DNA of 64,000 nucleotides from JARRLC01 sp050290865. Lineage in GTDB: Bacteria > Pseudomonadota > Alphaproteobacteria > Rhizobiales > Rhodomicrobiaceae. Under the pieces are notes generated by a model. The model searched no databases, had not been told where the DNA came from, and saw only the letters and a program-made list of their open reading frames with translations. Position 1 is the first letter of the stretch. Each line of letters starts with the position of its first letter. The stretch spans positions 179,415 to 243,414 of the forward strand of contig JBNKIW010000001.1 of the NCBI GenBank assembly GCA_050290865.1. Direction: 5' to 3'. This document shows, piece by piece, positions 36,237 through 45,154 of the stretch. The translations under genes were made by a program, and so were the position numbers.

Positions 36237-37382
36237 CTAATGTTCTTCGTCATGCTTGATGCGGATGTCACGTGGCGCGAAAATGCCCGCCTCTGCGTCA
36301 CGATGACAGTTCGTGCAGTTCAGCTTGCCGCCGACTGCTTTGGACTTGAAAAAGCGTTCCGGCAACTTGTCGTGGATGCGCTTCCAAATCCTGGTTTCCG
36401 TGATCCGTAGCGGTTTCTCCTTGGCAGGCCTGCGCATGACGTTGGCGACGCGCGTGTCCCATTTCTCCGAGGAATTGGCGAGCGCGTAGGCCGTGAGCTG
36501 CTCCGTCGCGGCCGCGCCGAGCGTGGCGTTGTCACCGAAATGATCCCCAAGACCGGCCATGATCCCCTTCCACGTCGCCGCCGGGGCCACCGTCGGGTGG
36601 TGTGCGGAATGGCAGGCGCCGCATTCCTTGGCCCAGAGCTGGTTCATCGCCGCCGTGGGCACGCCGAGCGCAGGCTTCGCCGAGAGATAGATCACACCCG
36701 GCACGGCGATCCCCGCGAGCACCACGACGGCTATGAGCGCCGCCAGAGGCCGGGCGCTACGCGGCGCCGCTGTCTCGGCATCGGGGCGCGGGCGCTTGCG
36801 GCCCGTCACCATGGCCCGGGCGAGGTTTTCACGCGTCCGGATGCTCTCGAACAGCGCGCCGAGAATGTGCAGCCCGATCAGCACCGCCAGTGCCAAAGCG
36901 AGATAGTAGTGATAGAAGCGCGCCCCACGCCCGGTCGCATAGGTGGTCAGGTAGGCGAGCGGGCCTTCCTTGACCACGCCCCCAAGCGCGACCACGCCAG
37001 TGATACTGATGGCGATGAGGACGAGGATGAGCGCGACGATCATCCATCCGCCAAGCGGATTATGCCCCATCGACGCATGCGCGCGGCCCGACGCCAGGTC
37101 GCGGGCGTGGCGCAGCGCGCTCACAGGCGAGCACACGAAGTTCGAAAAGCGTGCATAAGTGGAGCCCAGCCCGCCCCAGACCAGGCGGAAGACCACGAGA
37201 GCGGCAATGTATGCGCCCGCGATCACATGAAAGTCGATCTGATTCTTGCGGCCGAAGAAGCCGGTGTAGATCGTGACCGCGACGCAGGCCACCAGAAGCC
37301 AGTGAAAGAGCCGGACGCCCCCGTCCCATACCCTGATTTCGCCGCCCCCAGAGTCCTTTTCCAGATCGCTGTTTGCCGTCAT
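36237..37382 (-). CDS. Cytochrome b561 fused to a diheme cytochrome c domain
   Basis: A 381-residue membrane protein. The N-terminal half is a four-helix bacterial cytochrome b561 domain with conserved His (VRLFHWLLV, FHVIAGAYI, FYHYYLALALAVLIGLHILG). A fifth helix (AALIAVVVLAGIAVPGVIYL) leads to a periplasmic diheme domain with CGACH and CTNCH, closely resembling the separate DHC gene downstream (ATWKGIMAGLGDHFGDNATL, PLRITETRIWKRIH). It should carry electrons from the quinone pool to periplasmic cytochromes, here SHP and DHC. In Rhodobacter the b-type and diheme components are separate, so this fusion plus a free DHC means duplicated diheme domains in one operon. ATG 37382 starts just before the conserved domain. 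Confidence 0.88.
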   Translation of the reverse strand: MTANSDLEKDSGGGEIRVWDGGVRLFHWLLVACVAVTIYTGFFGRKNQIDFHVIAGAYIAALVVFRLVWGGLGSTYARFSNFVCSPVSALRHARDLASGRAHASMGHNPLGGWMIVALILVLIAISITGVVALGGVVKEGPLAYLTTYATGRGARFYHYYLALALAVLIGLHILGALFESIRTRENLARAMVTGRKRPRPDAETAAPRSARPLAALIAVVVLAGIAVPGVIYLSAKPALGVPTAAMNQLWAKECGACHSAHHPTVAPAATWKGIMAGLGDHFGDNATLGAAATEQLTAYALANSSEKWDTRVANVMRRPAKEKPLRITETRIWKRIHDKLPERFFKSKAVGGKLNCTNCHRDAEAGIFAPRDIRIKHDEEH

Positions 37383-37911
37383 CCTTAATTCCCCCCGCCA
37401 TGTGCGATCTCGCACCGGCGATTCGCAGTGTACCAATTAGCAATCGCCACGTTTCATATGCCTGCGACGCTAGCATGGCGCCGCTGACAAACTGCTGACT
37501 GAGGCTGTCAGCTTATGCCCGGGGCGGCCGTCTCTTCGACGCAGGCACGGAACGCGGGCTGAGGATGACGGGGGTACCGGGCGAGAAGGCGGGCGGGCAG
37601 GCGCTGCGACCGGTTTTTACTATGTTACAGGTGTTTATAGAAAATAATTTATCCGACGCTCGCACTCGTGATAAAGGTGCCACAGAGGGTTGCCGCCAGC
37701 GCCATTCGCGGTCCATCCGTTGAGAGGCCGAAATGCAGAAGCATTTGGCCAGGCTTGGAACCGGAACACCGTTTGCGTGCTCAAGATGCCACGCCGGTGT
37801 GGCCCTCGCGCCCCGCGGGAGCGGAACCCGGGCGATATGAAACGGGGACGTTCCCGCCCGCAGCGTCAGGCTGTGCGCGTTTCGATTCGTGGAGAACTGG
37901 GAGACTGAGCT
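37383..37911. other. Intergenic region with AT-rich core
   Basis: A 529-base gap between the cytochrome operon (minus) and the roadblock-like gene (plus), so it should contain divergent promoters. An AT-rich stretch at about 37615-37660 is the most promoter-like part. No RNA gene, repeat or credible protein gene is visible. Confidence 0.4.
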
Positions 37912-38316
37912 TTGTCTTTGGATAGTGTTCTTGAGCAGTCTATGGGTAGCGTTCCGGAGTGCATCGCGGCCGGATACGTGGATATGAGCACGGGATTGCT
38001 GCTATCATCAGCTTCCGTCGGCAACTACGACCACAGCCATTTCGAATTCGTGGCAGCGAAAACTGCGGACATATTTCAAGGTCCGTCCATCATTGCCATC
38101 GAAAACCAATGGAAACAGTGGCGCAGGCAGCCGATGGACGATAGACACTTCTTTCAGGAGATGCTCATCGTCAGCGATAACATGCTGCACATGTTCATGC
38201 GCTGCAGGCGCAACTCCGATCACGCCATCGTCTTCATCACGCGCAAGAGCGCGAATATCGGCATGGTGATCGCGAAGGCGCGGGCGACCGTCGACCCGCT
38301 CGAGGCGGCGCTCTGA
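37912..38316 (+). CDS. Roadblock/LC7-like small protein
   Basis: A 134-residue protein. TTG 37912 has GGGAG eight bases upstream; ATG 37942 is an alternative. The pattern is helix (VLEQSMGSVPECIAAGYVDM), strand (TGLLLSSASV), a central helix, then DNMLHMFMRCRRNSDHAIVF and IGMVIAKARATV. This order of helix, two strands, helix, three strands and helix is what the roadblock/LC7 (MglB-like) fold shows, although sequence identity to named members cannot be tested here. Roadblock proteins regulate small GTPases, and two dynamin-like GTPases lie 1.1 kb downstream in the same direction, separated by a repeat element and one unrecognised gene. The functional link is inference. Confidence 0.55.
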   Translation: MSLDSVLEQSMGSVPECIAAGYVDMSTGLLLSSASVGNYDHSHFEFVAAKTADIFQGPSIIAIENQWKQWRRQPMDDRHFFQEMLIVSDNMLHMFMRCRRNSDHAIVFITRKSANIGMVIAKARATVDPLEAAL

Positions 38317-38380
38317 ACGTCCTTCGTCGGGCTTGGGAGGCCCCGCGGCGACCGCGGTTTGCCGCCCTTCCGGCACCACA

Positions 38381-38550
38381 CTAGTACAGCCCGAGGCAAG
38401 TTCGCACCCCATTTGCCGCAGGGGCGCAAGCGAACTTGGCTCGCGGAAAAGCTGTACTAGATTCAACGAGTTGCTAGCACACCTGCTCCGCCGAAAATCC
38501 CAAAGGCGCTCTCGGCACAGGGGGTTGGGATTTCCGGCGGGGCGTATTAG
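38381..38550 (+). repeat. Double-hairpin interspersed repeat, copy 2
   Basis: A 170-bp element starting CTAGTACAGCCCGAGGCAAG and ending at GCGTATTAG. The left hairpin pairs 38381-38405 with 38428-38460, with small mismatches in the second arm. The right hairpin pairs 38473-38502 with 38526-38550 and is the diverged half of this copy. It lies between the roadblock-like gene and the dynamin operon. Only about 35 bases separate its end from the next start codon. Confidence 0.9.
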
Positions 38551-38585
38551 AGCGGCGGCGGACAAACAAAGGGGTTCACTCCGGC

Positions 38586-39428
38586 ATGAAAGACGCGTTG
38601 CGGCAGGTGCTCCATATCATCGAGCGCAGCATTCTGCCTCGCGCCGTCGATCTGCGCACCGCGAAGGGACGCCTCCAGATCGAGGTCAGCGAACAGCGGA
38701 TGCTGCTCGCACCCCGCCGGGACGGCCGTTTTCTCATCGACCGCCAACTGGCCCAGGAGGCGCCCGCCGCTGCGGACCTCCTGCGCCGGGGCGCCGATGC
38801 CGCCGTTCAGCAACCGGATCTGCTGCACGCTCATCGTGAGGCTCTCCTGCGTCACTGCGCGCGCGCGCTCCACTGGCTGACGTCGGGCGCGGACACCGTC
38901 GAGTGGCGGGTAAAGGCTCTGCGGACGGGAGAGCGCGCTCTGAAAGGCCCCGCGCTGCCGGGGTTCGATGCTCACGAACTCACCGCTCTTCTTGCTCCTG
39001 GCACGGCTACCACCGCCGCGCCCGTTCAAGCGGGACCCGAAACCGGCCCGCAACCGCCTTCATCCCCGCCCGCCCGCGAGAGCGACGGAACCGTCGCGGC
39101 GTTCTATCGCCAGATCGCGGCAAGGGTGCAGGACGCCTGGCTGTTCGAGGCATCGGGGCATCCGGCGGGCGTCCCGTCAAACGCCAGCAGCCGGACGTCG
39201 TATTCGGAACTGGTCGAAGCCGCCGCTCACGCGCGCGCCTGGCATGAAGATCTGCCCCCGGTGGCGGAGGGGCCGGTCATGACCGTGCTTGTCGGGCCGT
39301 CGCGCGAGACTATCCGCTGCATGGCCGTGGACGGCGAGCATGTGGCGCTGCTGAGTTGCTCCGGTCTCGAACTGGGAATGGTCCTGGCGGGATGGCGCGC
39401 GACCCGGCAGATCGCGGAGGGATCGTAG
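38586..39428 (+). CDS. Unrecognised protein, first gene of the dynamin-like operon
   Basis: A 280-residue protein with no family I can name. The N-terminal 110 residues are helical and charged (MKDALRQVLHIIERSILPRA). A Pro/Ala-rich linker follows at about 140-165. The C-terminal domain (about 170-280) has short strands ending VMTVLVGPSRETIRCMAVDG and HVALLSCSGLELGMVLAGW, possibly another alpha/beta roadblock- or profilin-like fold, which is only a visual impression. No signal peptide or membrane helix is seen. It lies 31 bp before a dynamin-like GTPase gene, which overlaps the next one, so the three genes probably form one transcript. It may be an adaptor or regulator of the GTPases. Confidence 0.6.
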   Translation: MKDALRQVLHIIERSILPRAVDLRTAKGRLQIEVSEQRMLLAPRRDGRFLIDRQLAQEAPAAADLLRRGADAAVQQPDLLHAHREALLRHCARALHWLTSGADTVEWRVKALRTGERALKGPALPGFDAHELTALLAPGTATTAAPVQAGPETGPQPPSSPPARESDGTVAAFYRQIAARVQDAWLFEASGHPAGVPSNASSRTSYSELVEAAAHARAWHEDLPPVAEGPVMTVLVGPSRETIRCMAVDGEHVALLSCSGLELGMVLAGWRATRQIAEGS

Positions 39429-39459
39429 AGGCAGCGGAGCGTTCTGGGACGAGCAGACG

Positions 39460-41658
39460 GTGTCACCTATCTCACAGCAGAAGACGCAGCTTTGCGCGGG
39501 CGAGAGTCGGCTCGATCTGGTTATCGGCACGGAGCTGAAGAGCCTGACCGAAGACATGCTCGGGCTCGGCGAGCGGCTGCGCGACATTCTCGACGATTCG
39601 CTCGCATCCCGCATCGGCGACGCCTTGAACGCCGTGAAAAAGCAGCATTGCAGCATTGCCGTGCTGGGGCAGATCAAGGCGGGGAAGAGTTCCTTCGTCA
39701 ACGCGCTGATCGGCCGTCCCGGTCTCCTGCCCACGGATGTCAATCCCTGGACGGCGGTCGTCACCCGGCTGCAATTCGCGATGCCCGGCCAGCCCCGGAA
39801 CGGCGCGCTCTTCACGTTCTTCGATGAAAATGAATGGCACCGCTTCGCTCAAAACGGCGGCGGGATCAGCGAGCTTGCCGCGCGGCTCGTCCCCGATCAC
39901 GAGGAAGCCCGCTATCAGCAAAATCTCGAAGCCATGCGCCGCCGCGCGGAATTGCGGCTCGGGCGCCATTATCATCATCTGTTCGGCAAAACGCGAAGCT
40001 ACGCGGACGCGACGCCCGAGGTGATCGAACGCTATGTCTGCCTGGGCCAGCACATCGAGGAGACCTCCCAGGAACTGGCGCCGGGGCGCTACGCGGACAT
40101 CACCAAAACCGCCGACGTCTTCTTCGAGACCGAGCCGTTCGCCTCGCCGGTGACCGTCATCGACACGCCGGGAACCAACGACCCGCTGCTGATCCGCGAC
40201 GAGATCACCATGCGCGCCATCGAGGACGCGGACGTCTATGTCGTGGTCCTGACCGCGCAACAGCCGCTGACGGCGTCCGATATCGCGCTCCTGCGCATCC
40301 TCCATGGCCTGCGCAAGAGCCGCATCGTCGTGTTCATCAACAGAATCGACGACCTCACCGGGGGTGTGAGCAGCGGCAGCCAGACCATTGCGGACGCCGT
40401 GCAGGCGGTCATCGGCCGCGAATTTCCGGGCGCGCGCATCCCGGTGGTTGTGGGGAGCGCGTCCTGGGCCAACAGCGCGCTGGACATGACCGCCGACGCC
40501 TCGCGCCTTCTCACGCCGGAGCTTGCCGGATATGCGCGCGACACCGGCGCCATGGGACCGCATGAGCAGATCGCCGCTTCGCCCGAGCGGATGCGCGAGG
40601 TCCTGTTCGCCTGCTCGGGCATTCCCGCGATCGCCTCGCATCTTTCCGCTCTCATGCTCCGGGGCACGAACGGCTACTGGCTGTACGAACTCGGTCAGAC
40701 ACTCCTCGCGACGGCCAGCAGCGTAACCAGCGCCGCCCGCAGCGAGATTGCAGCGCTGACCAGCGCCATGAACGGCGGCGAGGAACCCGCGCTCGCCAAA
40801 GATCTGGAAAACTCCGTCGCGCATCTGCAGCGCCTCGCGGGCGTGGCCGCGGATGTCGAAAATTATCAGATTGCGGCGGAGAAGTACCTCCGGCAGGAGG
40901 TCGCCGAAAGCGTGATCAGCCTGCGCCGAACGCTCGAAGACCATGTCGCGGCTTTCGCCTCGGAGCAGTCGCGGGCGGTTCATCACGCCTGGCTTCAGGG
41001 AGAAAACGAGCGCACGTGGCGCTGCAACGCCGTCCCGCTCAGGAACGCCCTGGAAGAGCTTGTTCTGCACACCTTCTGGGAGGCGGGCAAACGGCTCATC
41101 GATACGGAGCGCCAGGCGGCGCCCGAACTCAGGAAGATGCTGCAGGACGTCGTGCCCGGCATCAATCTGCAGCTCACGCCGACCTCGCTTCTAAATTTCA
41201 ACCTGACACCGTCGCTGACCCCCCTCAGCAGGGCCGTCGTTTTCGATCTCGAAGACCGGTGGTGGCAGCTCTGGTGGCGCCGCGCGCACTCCGCGGAGGA
41301 AAAGGCGCAGAAAATCCGGGAGCTCGTCACCGCCGAGTTCTCACCTGTGGTCGCGGAGCTCGCCAGTTCGGTCGAGGCGGACCTGGAGAAATACATTCTC
41401 ATGGCGATCCGGCGTTTCTTCTCGCGCGCGCAAAACGTCCTCCGCGGGATCGCCGAGAAGGAAGAGAAGCTCGCCCGCACCTACGAGGCGCTCCTGGCCG
41501 CCGCCGCGGAAGGGCCGCCGCTTCCCCGCGAACAGCAGCAGAGAATCGACGACCTGCAGGCCCACGCGGCGGCGGGCGATGAACTGACGGACATGCTTAA
41601 AGCCTGCCTGGAACGCTGCCTGCCGCTCATCCAGGATCAACAAAGAGCCGCAACGTGA
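39460..41658 (+). CDS. Dynamin-like GTPase 1
   Basis: A 732-residue large GTPase. G1 is GQIKAGKSSF (70-79). G2 probably lies in the Thr of NPWTAVVTRL. G3 is DTPGTNDPLL (about 235). G4 is NRID (about 294). The region after residue 420 is almost entirely helical, as in the stalk of bacterial dynamin-like proteins, with an amphipathic or aromatic patch (EDRWWQLWWRRAHSAEEK) that could contact membrane. There is no true transmembrane pair. GTG 39460 is the nominal start with a weak ribosome site; ATG 39556 is possible but would leave a short N-terminus before G1. Such proteins remodel or fuse membranes, often in pairs. It overlaps the next gene by 4 bases. Confidence 0.85.
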   Translation: MSPISQQKTQLCAGESRLDLVIGTELKSLTEDMLGLGERLRDILDDSLASRIGDALNAVKKQHCSIAVLGQIKAGKSSFVNALIGRPGLLPTDVNPWTAVVTRLQFAMPGQPRNGALFTFFDENEWHRFAQNGGGISELAARLVPDHEEARYQQNLEAMRRRAELRLGRHYHHLFGKTRSYADATPEVIERYVCLGQHIEETSQELAPGRYADITKTADVFFETEPFASPVTVIDTPGTNDPLLIRDEITMRAIEDADVYVVVLTAQQPLTASDIALLRILHGLRKSRIVVFINRIDDLTGGVSSGSQTIADAVQAVIGREFPGARIPVVVGSASWANSALDMTADASRLLTPELAGYARDTGAMGPHEQIAASPERMREVLFACSGIPAIASHLSALMLRGTNGYWLYELGQTLLATASSVTSAARSEIAALTSAMNGGEEPALAKDLENSVAHLQRLAGVAADVENYQIAAEKYLRQEVAESVISLRRTLEDHVAAFASEQSRAVHHAWLQGENERTWRCNAVPLRNALEELVLHTFWEAGKRLIDTERQAAPELRKMLQDVVPGINLQLTPTSLLNFNLTPSLTPLSRAVVFDLEDRWWQLWWRRAHSAEEKAQKIRELVTAEFSPVVAELASSVEADLEKYILMAIRRFFSRAQNVLRGIAEKEEKLARTYEALLAAAAEGPPLPREQQQRIDDLQAHAAAGDELTDMLKACLERCLPLIQDQQRAAT

Positions 41659-43079
41659 TTTTTGGACCCATGCCCAATCTGTTCTCCTGGCTCTGGCAGC
41701 CATTTCAGCGTCCCGACAATACGCCATCGCGCGAAGGTTCCGGCGGAAGCGAGCCGGAAGAAGCCGCGCTGCAGGCCGGTTTGCGTCTCACCCGCGAGCG
41801 CCTCGCGCCACTCGCCGCGAGCCATGCCAGCGCGGCGGCCGCGTCCCGTGCACTCCGGAAGCTCGACGAACGCCTGAGCAGGCCGTTGCGCGTGGCGCTG
41901 CTGGGCGAGTTCAATACAGGCAAGTCGTCGCTCGCGCGTCTTCTCCTGGGCAGCACCATGTCCGCCCCCGACGTTCTGCCCGAAACAGCGGTGCCGGTTC
42001 TGTTCCGTTATGCCGAGCAGCCGTCGCTTTGCTTGGTGAGCAGCGATGGCGAACGCCGGGCGGTGGCCGCCGGCACGGTCACACCGGGCCTCGGCGGTGA
42101 GTCGGTGCGGATGATCGAAGTCGGCCTGCCACTCGGGCTGTTGCGCCGCGTCGAAATCCTGGATGTGCCGGGGGCGGCCAATCCCGCGAGCCGCACGGGC
42201 GAAATCCCGCTGCACATCGTCCGCGACACGCATTTTGCCCTCTGGTGCACCCCGGCAACCCAGGCCTGGAAAGGCAGCGAGCAGCGCGCATGGCTCGCGC
42301 TTCCGCAGCGGCTCAGACCGGCGAGCCTGCTGGTGGCGACGCATATGGACCTCCTGCGCGAGCAGACCGATCGCGATAAGGTCATGAACAGGCTGCGCCG
42401 CGAGACGCGGGGCTATTTCCGCGACGTCGCGATGATCTCGACGACCCAGCGGGCGATGTCCATCGAACAGAGTGCCGCCGAGCGGGAGGAAGCCCGCCGG
42501 CAGGGCGCGAGCACGGACCTGTGGTACGCCAATGGCGGCAGAGCGTTCTGGTCGGGCCTCATGGACACCGTGGCCGCGGCCCGTGCCGCGCGGGAGGAAT
42601 CCGCTGCGCGCGTCGCCCGCCGCATCGCCGCATGGACGGCTGCCCGCCTCTCCCCGCCACAGGACAGCGATCAGCGGGCGGTCATCCTCGATCTCTGGCG
42701 GAAACAGGCCGAAGCCCTGGCGCGCGCGCTCACCGGAAATGCAGCCCCCGACGAAGCCGCGCTAGCGGGTTTCGCGGATGAGCTTTCGCGCTTCGCCAGC
42801 AACGCGCTGAAGCCGGGCCTCGAACCCTATCTCGGCAGGGAGGCCGCGAACGCGATCGCGATGCTGTTCTCCTGCGAACCCCGCGCACTGGCAAGGACCC
42901 TCGGGGGGCGTTCCGGCGACGCCACGGCGCAGCGGCTGAAGGGCGTTCTGGCGCAACTCAGCGAGGAACTGGTCGAGGCGCTGGATGCCGCACAGACACA
43001 GCTGGCGGCACCCCGCAACGGCTCTCCGGAGCTGCGCCACGTGTTCGACGGATTGCTTCAGCCGGAGACGGCGACCTGA
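41655..43079 (+). CDS. Dynamin-like GTPase 2 (shorter partner)
   Basis: A 474-residue GTPase translationally coupled to the first by a GTGA overlap (ATG 41670 is an alternative start). The P-loop is LLGEFNTGKSS (82-92), G3 is LDVPGAANPA, and the G4 position reads ATHMDLL instead of a standard NKxD, so guanine specificity may be altered. The helical C-terminal part (about 300-474) is shorter than in the first GTPase. Bacterial dynamins often occur as unequal tandem pairs that form hetero-oligomers on membranes, and this arrangement fits. No membrane helix is visible; a Trp-rich N-terminus (MPNLFSWLWQPF) might attach to membrane. The pair's function is unknown. Confidence 0.8.
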   Translation: MIFGPMPNLFSWLWQPFQRPDNTPSREGSGGSEPEEAALQAGLRLTRERLAPLAASHASAAAASRALRKLDERLSRPLRVALLGEFNTGKSSLARLLLGSTMSAPDVLPETAVPVLFRYAEQPSLCLVSSDGERRAVAAGTVTPGLGGESVRMIEVGLPLGLLRRVEILDVPGAANPASRTGEIPLHIVRDTHFALWCTPATQAWKGSEQRAWLALPQRLRPASLLVATHMDLLREQTDRDKVMNRLRRETRGYFRDVAMISTTQRAMSIEQSAAEREEARRQGASTDLWYANGGRAFWSGLMDTVAAARAAREESAARVARRIAAWTAARLSPPQDSDQRAVILDLWRKQAEALARALTGNAAPDEAALAGFADELSRFASNALKPGLEPYLGREAANAIAMLFSCEPRALARTLGGRSGDATAQRLKGVLAQLSEELVEALDAAQTQLAAPRNGSPELRHVFDGLLQPETAT

Positions 43080-43156
43080 GGCGCGGCGCACGAAGAAGGG
43101 GTTCGCGGGATGCGCAACGCCCCGCCATCGAACCGGCGCAGTCTTTCGCGGCGGTC

Positions 43157-43825
43157 TCAGCTTTTGAAGGCGGTGACGAGAAAGCGGCCCCCGAGTTCTA
43201 GCCCGTCGCCATCGATCCCGTGCGGCAGGCCCGGGGAGACGTGCCACGCAACGCCGACTCCGGCGGCGGCCAGCGCGCTCCTGGCCTCGTGAATCGCCCC
43301 GACCGGAACGACGTCGTCGGCGTCGCCGTGAACGAGAAGGACGGGCGGGCGCGAAACGAGGTCGCCGCCAAGACGGTCCGGATCGACAAGCATCCCCGAA
43401 AAACCCACGATCCCCGCCATCGCACGCGGACGGCGAAAGCCCACGTGAAGCGCCAGCATCGTACCTTGACTAAAACCCACAAGCGCAAGCGCGCTGTCGT
43501 CAAGGCCAAGCGCCGCAAGCTCGCGGTCAAGGAACGCGTCAAGAAGCGGCGCCGCTTGTTGCACACCGCGCGAGCGCTCCGTCGGGTCAAGAAACGTAAG
43601 TTCGAACCACTGCCTCCCCCCGTATGGGTTGGCTGCGCAGACTTCGGGGGCGTGTGGTGAGACGAACGCCGCATCCGGGAGGAGATGCCGCCAGTGTTGG
43701 CCAAGCGCGATGAGGTCGTTGCCGTCGGCGCCGTAGCCGTGCAGGAAAACGACGAGATGCTTGGCCGCGCCGCCGGAAGCGGGCATGATGCGGGGACCAT
43801 CGAGTTCTTGGGAAGGCGTTCTCAT
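43157..43825 (-). CDS. Phospholipase/carboxylesterase family alpha/beta hydrolase
   Basis: A 222-residue cytosolic serine hydrolase of the Abhydrolase_2 type. HLVVFLHGYGADGNDLI forms the oxyanion-hole strand. The nucleophile Ser lies in LVGFSQGTML, the catalytic Asp in VHGDADDVVP and the His in SPGLPHGIDGDGL. Family members hydrolyse carboxylic esters and lysophospholipids. ATG 43825 has GAGG seven bases upstream and is preferred over an upstream in-frame start. It is convergent with the dynamin operon and divergent from gluQ. The true substrate is unknown. Confidence 0.9.
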   Translation of the reverse strand: MRTPSQELDGPRIMPASGGAAKHLVVFLHGYGADGNDLIALGQHWRHLLPDAAFVSPHAPEVCAANPYGGRQWFELTFLDPTERSRGVQQAAPLLDAFLDRELAALGLDDSALALVGFSQGTMLALHVGFRRPRAMAGIVGFSGMLVDPDRLGGDLVSRPPVLLVHGDADDVVPVGAIHEARSALAAAGVGVAWHVSPGLPHGIDGDGLELGGRFLVTAFKS

Positions 43826-43946
43826 ACTTGTCCTCGGATGCAAGGGTAAGCCGCGGTAAGACTCCCGTCCTCATGCGGCGAAGCCACCGGACGGCAGGAG
43901 CCGCAACCGGCTTATTGCAAAATTTTCACCATACGGGAAGGCCGTG

Positions 43947-44849
43947 ATGCGCGACGAACGGCCCGTTTTCCGTTTTGCGCCCAGCCCGAATGGCGAGCTG
44001 CATCTGGGCCATGCGTTCTCGGCGCTGTTCACCGAGAGCATGGCATACCGTTGCGGCGGACGGTTTCTGCTGCGCATCGAAGACATCGACCGCGACCGTT
44101 CGCGGCCCGAATACGAGGCGCGGATCTGTGAGGATCTCGCCTGGCTCGGCGTCACCTGGGAAGAACCGGTAAGACGCCAGTCGGAGCATTTCGCCGAGTA
44201 CGCCGCGGCGCTCGAACGTCTGGAGGCGCTGGGCGTGGTCTATCCCTGTTTCGCGAGCCGCAGGGACATCGCTGCGGCCTGTGCGCGGCGCGGCATTGCA
44301 CTCACCGATCCTGACGGCGCGCCGCTTTATCCGGGATTGTTTCGCAACGCGGACTCTACGGAGTTCGCCGCACGCATGGCGGCAGCCGAGCCCTACGCCC
44401 TGCGCCTCGATATGCGCAAGGCCATCGCGCTCGCCCGCGACAAGACCGGGAGGCCGCTGACCTACCGCACATTCACCGCCGATGGCCGCGAAGTGGACCG
44501 GGAGGCGGCACCCGAACGCTGGGGCGATGTCGTCCTGGCGCGCAAGGAAACGCCCGCCAGCTATCATCTCGCCGTGGTCACCGACGACGCGCTGCAAGGC
44601 GTCACTCATGTCACGAGAGGGATGGACCTCGCCGCTGCGACAGATATTCACAGCGTTCTGCAGGTGCTGCTCGATCTGCCGCGGCCAGTCTACCGCCATC
44701 ATCGGCTTGTCCTCGACGCCGCGGGCCGCAAATTGTCCAAGTCTGCCAAGGCCCAGAGCCTGCGCGCGCTCAGGGAGGAGGGCGCCACGCCAGACGCGAT
44801 AAGACGCATGCTCGAATTCACCGCTGACGCGTTTTTTGTGGATAAGTAA
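43947..44849 (+). CDS. gluQ: Glutamyl-Q tRNA(Asp) synthetase
   Basis: A 300-residue paralogue of the glutamyl-tRNA synthetase catalytic domain that attaches glutamate to the queuosine base of tRNA-Asp. Class I motifs are FAPSPNGELHLGHAFSA (HIGH equivalent HLGH) and RKLSKSAK (KMSKS equivalent). The length and absence of an anticodon-binding domain distinguish it from GltX. A zinc site is partly kept, with Cys in YPCFASRRDIAAAC. ATG 43947 has GGGAAGG five bases upstream and is preferred over the GTG directly before it. It is divergent from the esterase gene. Confidence 0.93.
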   Translation: MRDERPVFRFAPSPNGELHLGHAFSALFTESMAYRCGGRFLLRIEDIDRDRSRPEYEARICEDLAWLGVTWEEPVRRQSEHFAEYAAALERLEALGVVYPCFASRRDIAAACARRGIALTDPDGAPLYPGLFRNADSTEFAARMAAAEPYALRLDMRKAIALARDKTGRPLTYRTFTADGREVDREAAPERWGDVVLARKETPASYHLAVVTDDALQGVTHVTRGMDLAAATDIHSVLQVLLDLPRPVYRHHRLVLDAAGRKLSKSAKAQSLRALREEGATPDAIRRMLEFTADAFFVDK

Positions 44850-44906
44850 CGCGAAGCAGTGACTATGGAGCCATTGTCAAGTCATTTAGAAGTTGCGGCC
44901 TTAGTT

Positions 44907-44933
44907 TTGACACAAGCCAGGGACATTAATGTC
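44907..44933 (+). promoter_or_regulatory. Possible promoter and 12-bp palindrome
   Basis: TTGACA at 44907-44912 is a consensus -35 hexamer. A perfect palindrome GACATTAATGTC at 44922-44933 lies where a -10 region and operator would be. It precedes the small ORF at 44966 and may control it and the structured RNA beyond. No matching regulator is identified. Confidence 0.35.
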
Positions 44934-44965
44934 ACATGACGGCGGCAACAAGTAATGAGGGTGAC

Positions 44966-45154
44966 ATGGCGGAGTATCAAGACATCTTAAAATTCTTGGC
45001 CTCCAATCCGCCGAGCGTCGAGCCGGAAAAGCGGTTTCATGCTTCGCTGCTCGAGATGCTGGCCAAAAAGTTACGGGGCGTCGAACAAAATTCTCCGCTG
45101 CAGGTCTTGAAGACGACGCCATCGGTTCCAAATTACAAAAAGGGTTACCACTGA
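44966..45154 (+). CDS. Small ORF of unknown function
   Basis: A 62-residue protein (MAEYQDILKFLASNPPSVEP, then a basic amphipathic helix and a Lys-rich tail). The ATG at 44966 has GAGGG about 6 bases upstream, and a promoter-like TTGACA lies 55 bases before it, which argues for real expression. There is no signal peptide or membrane helix. It lies upstream of a probable structured RNA. I do not recognise the family. Confidence 0.45.
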   Translation: MAEYQDILKFLASNPPSVEPEKRFHASLLEMLAKKLRGVEQNSPLQVLKTTPSVPNYKKGYH

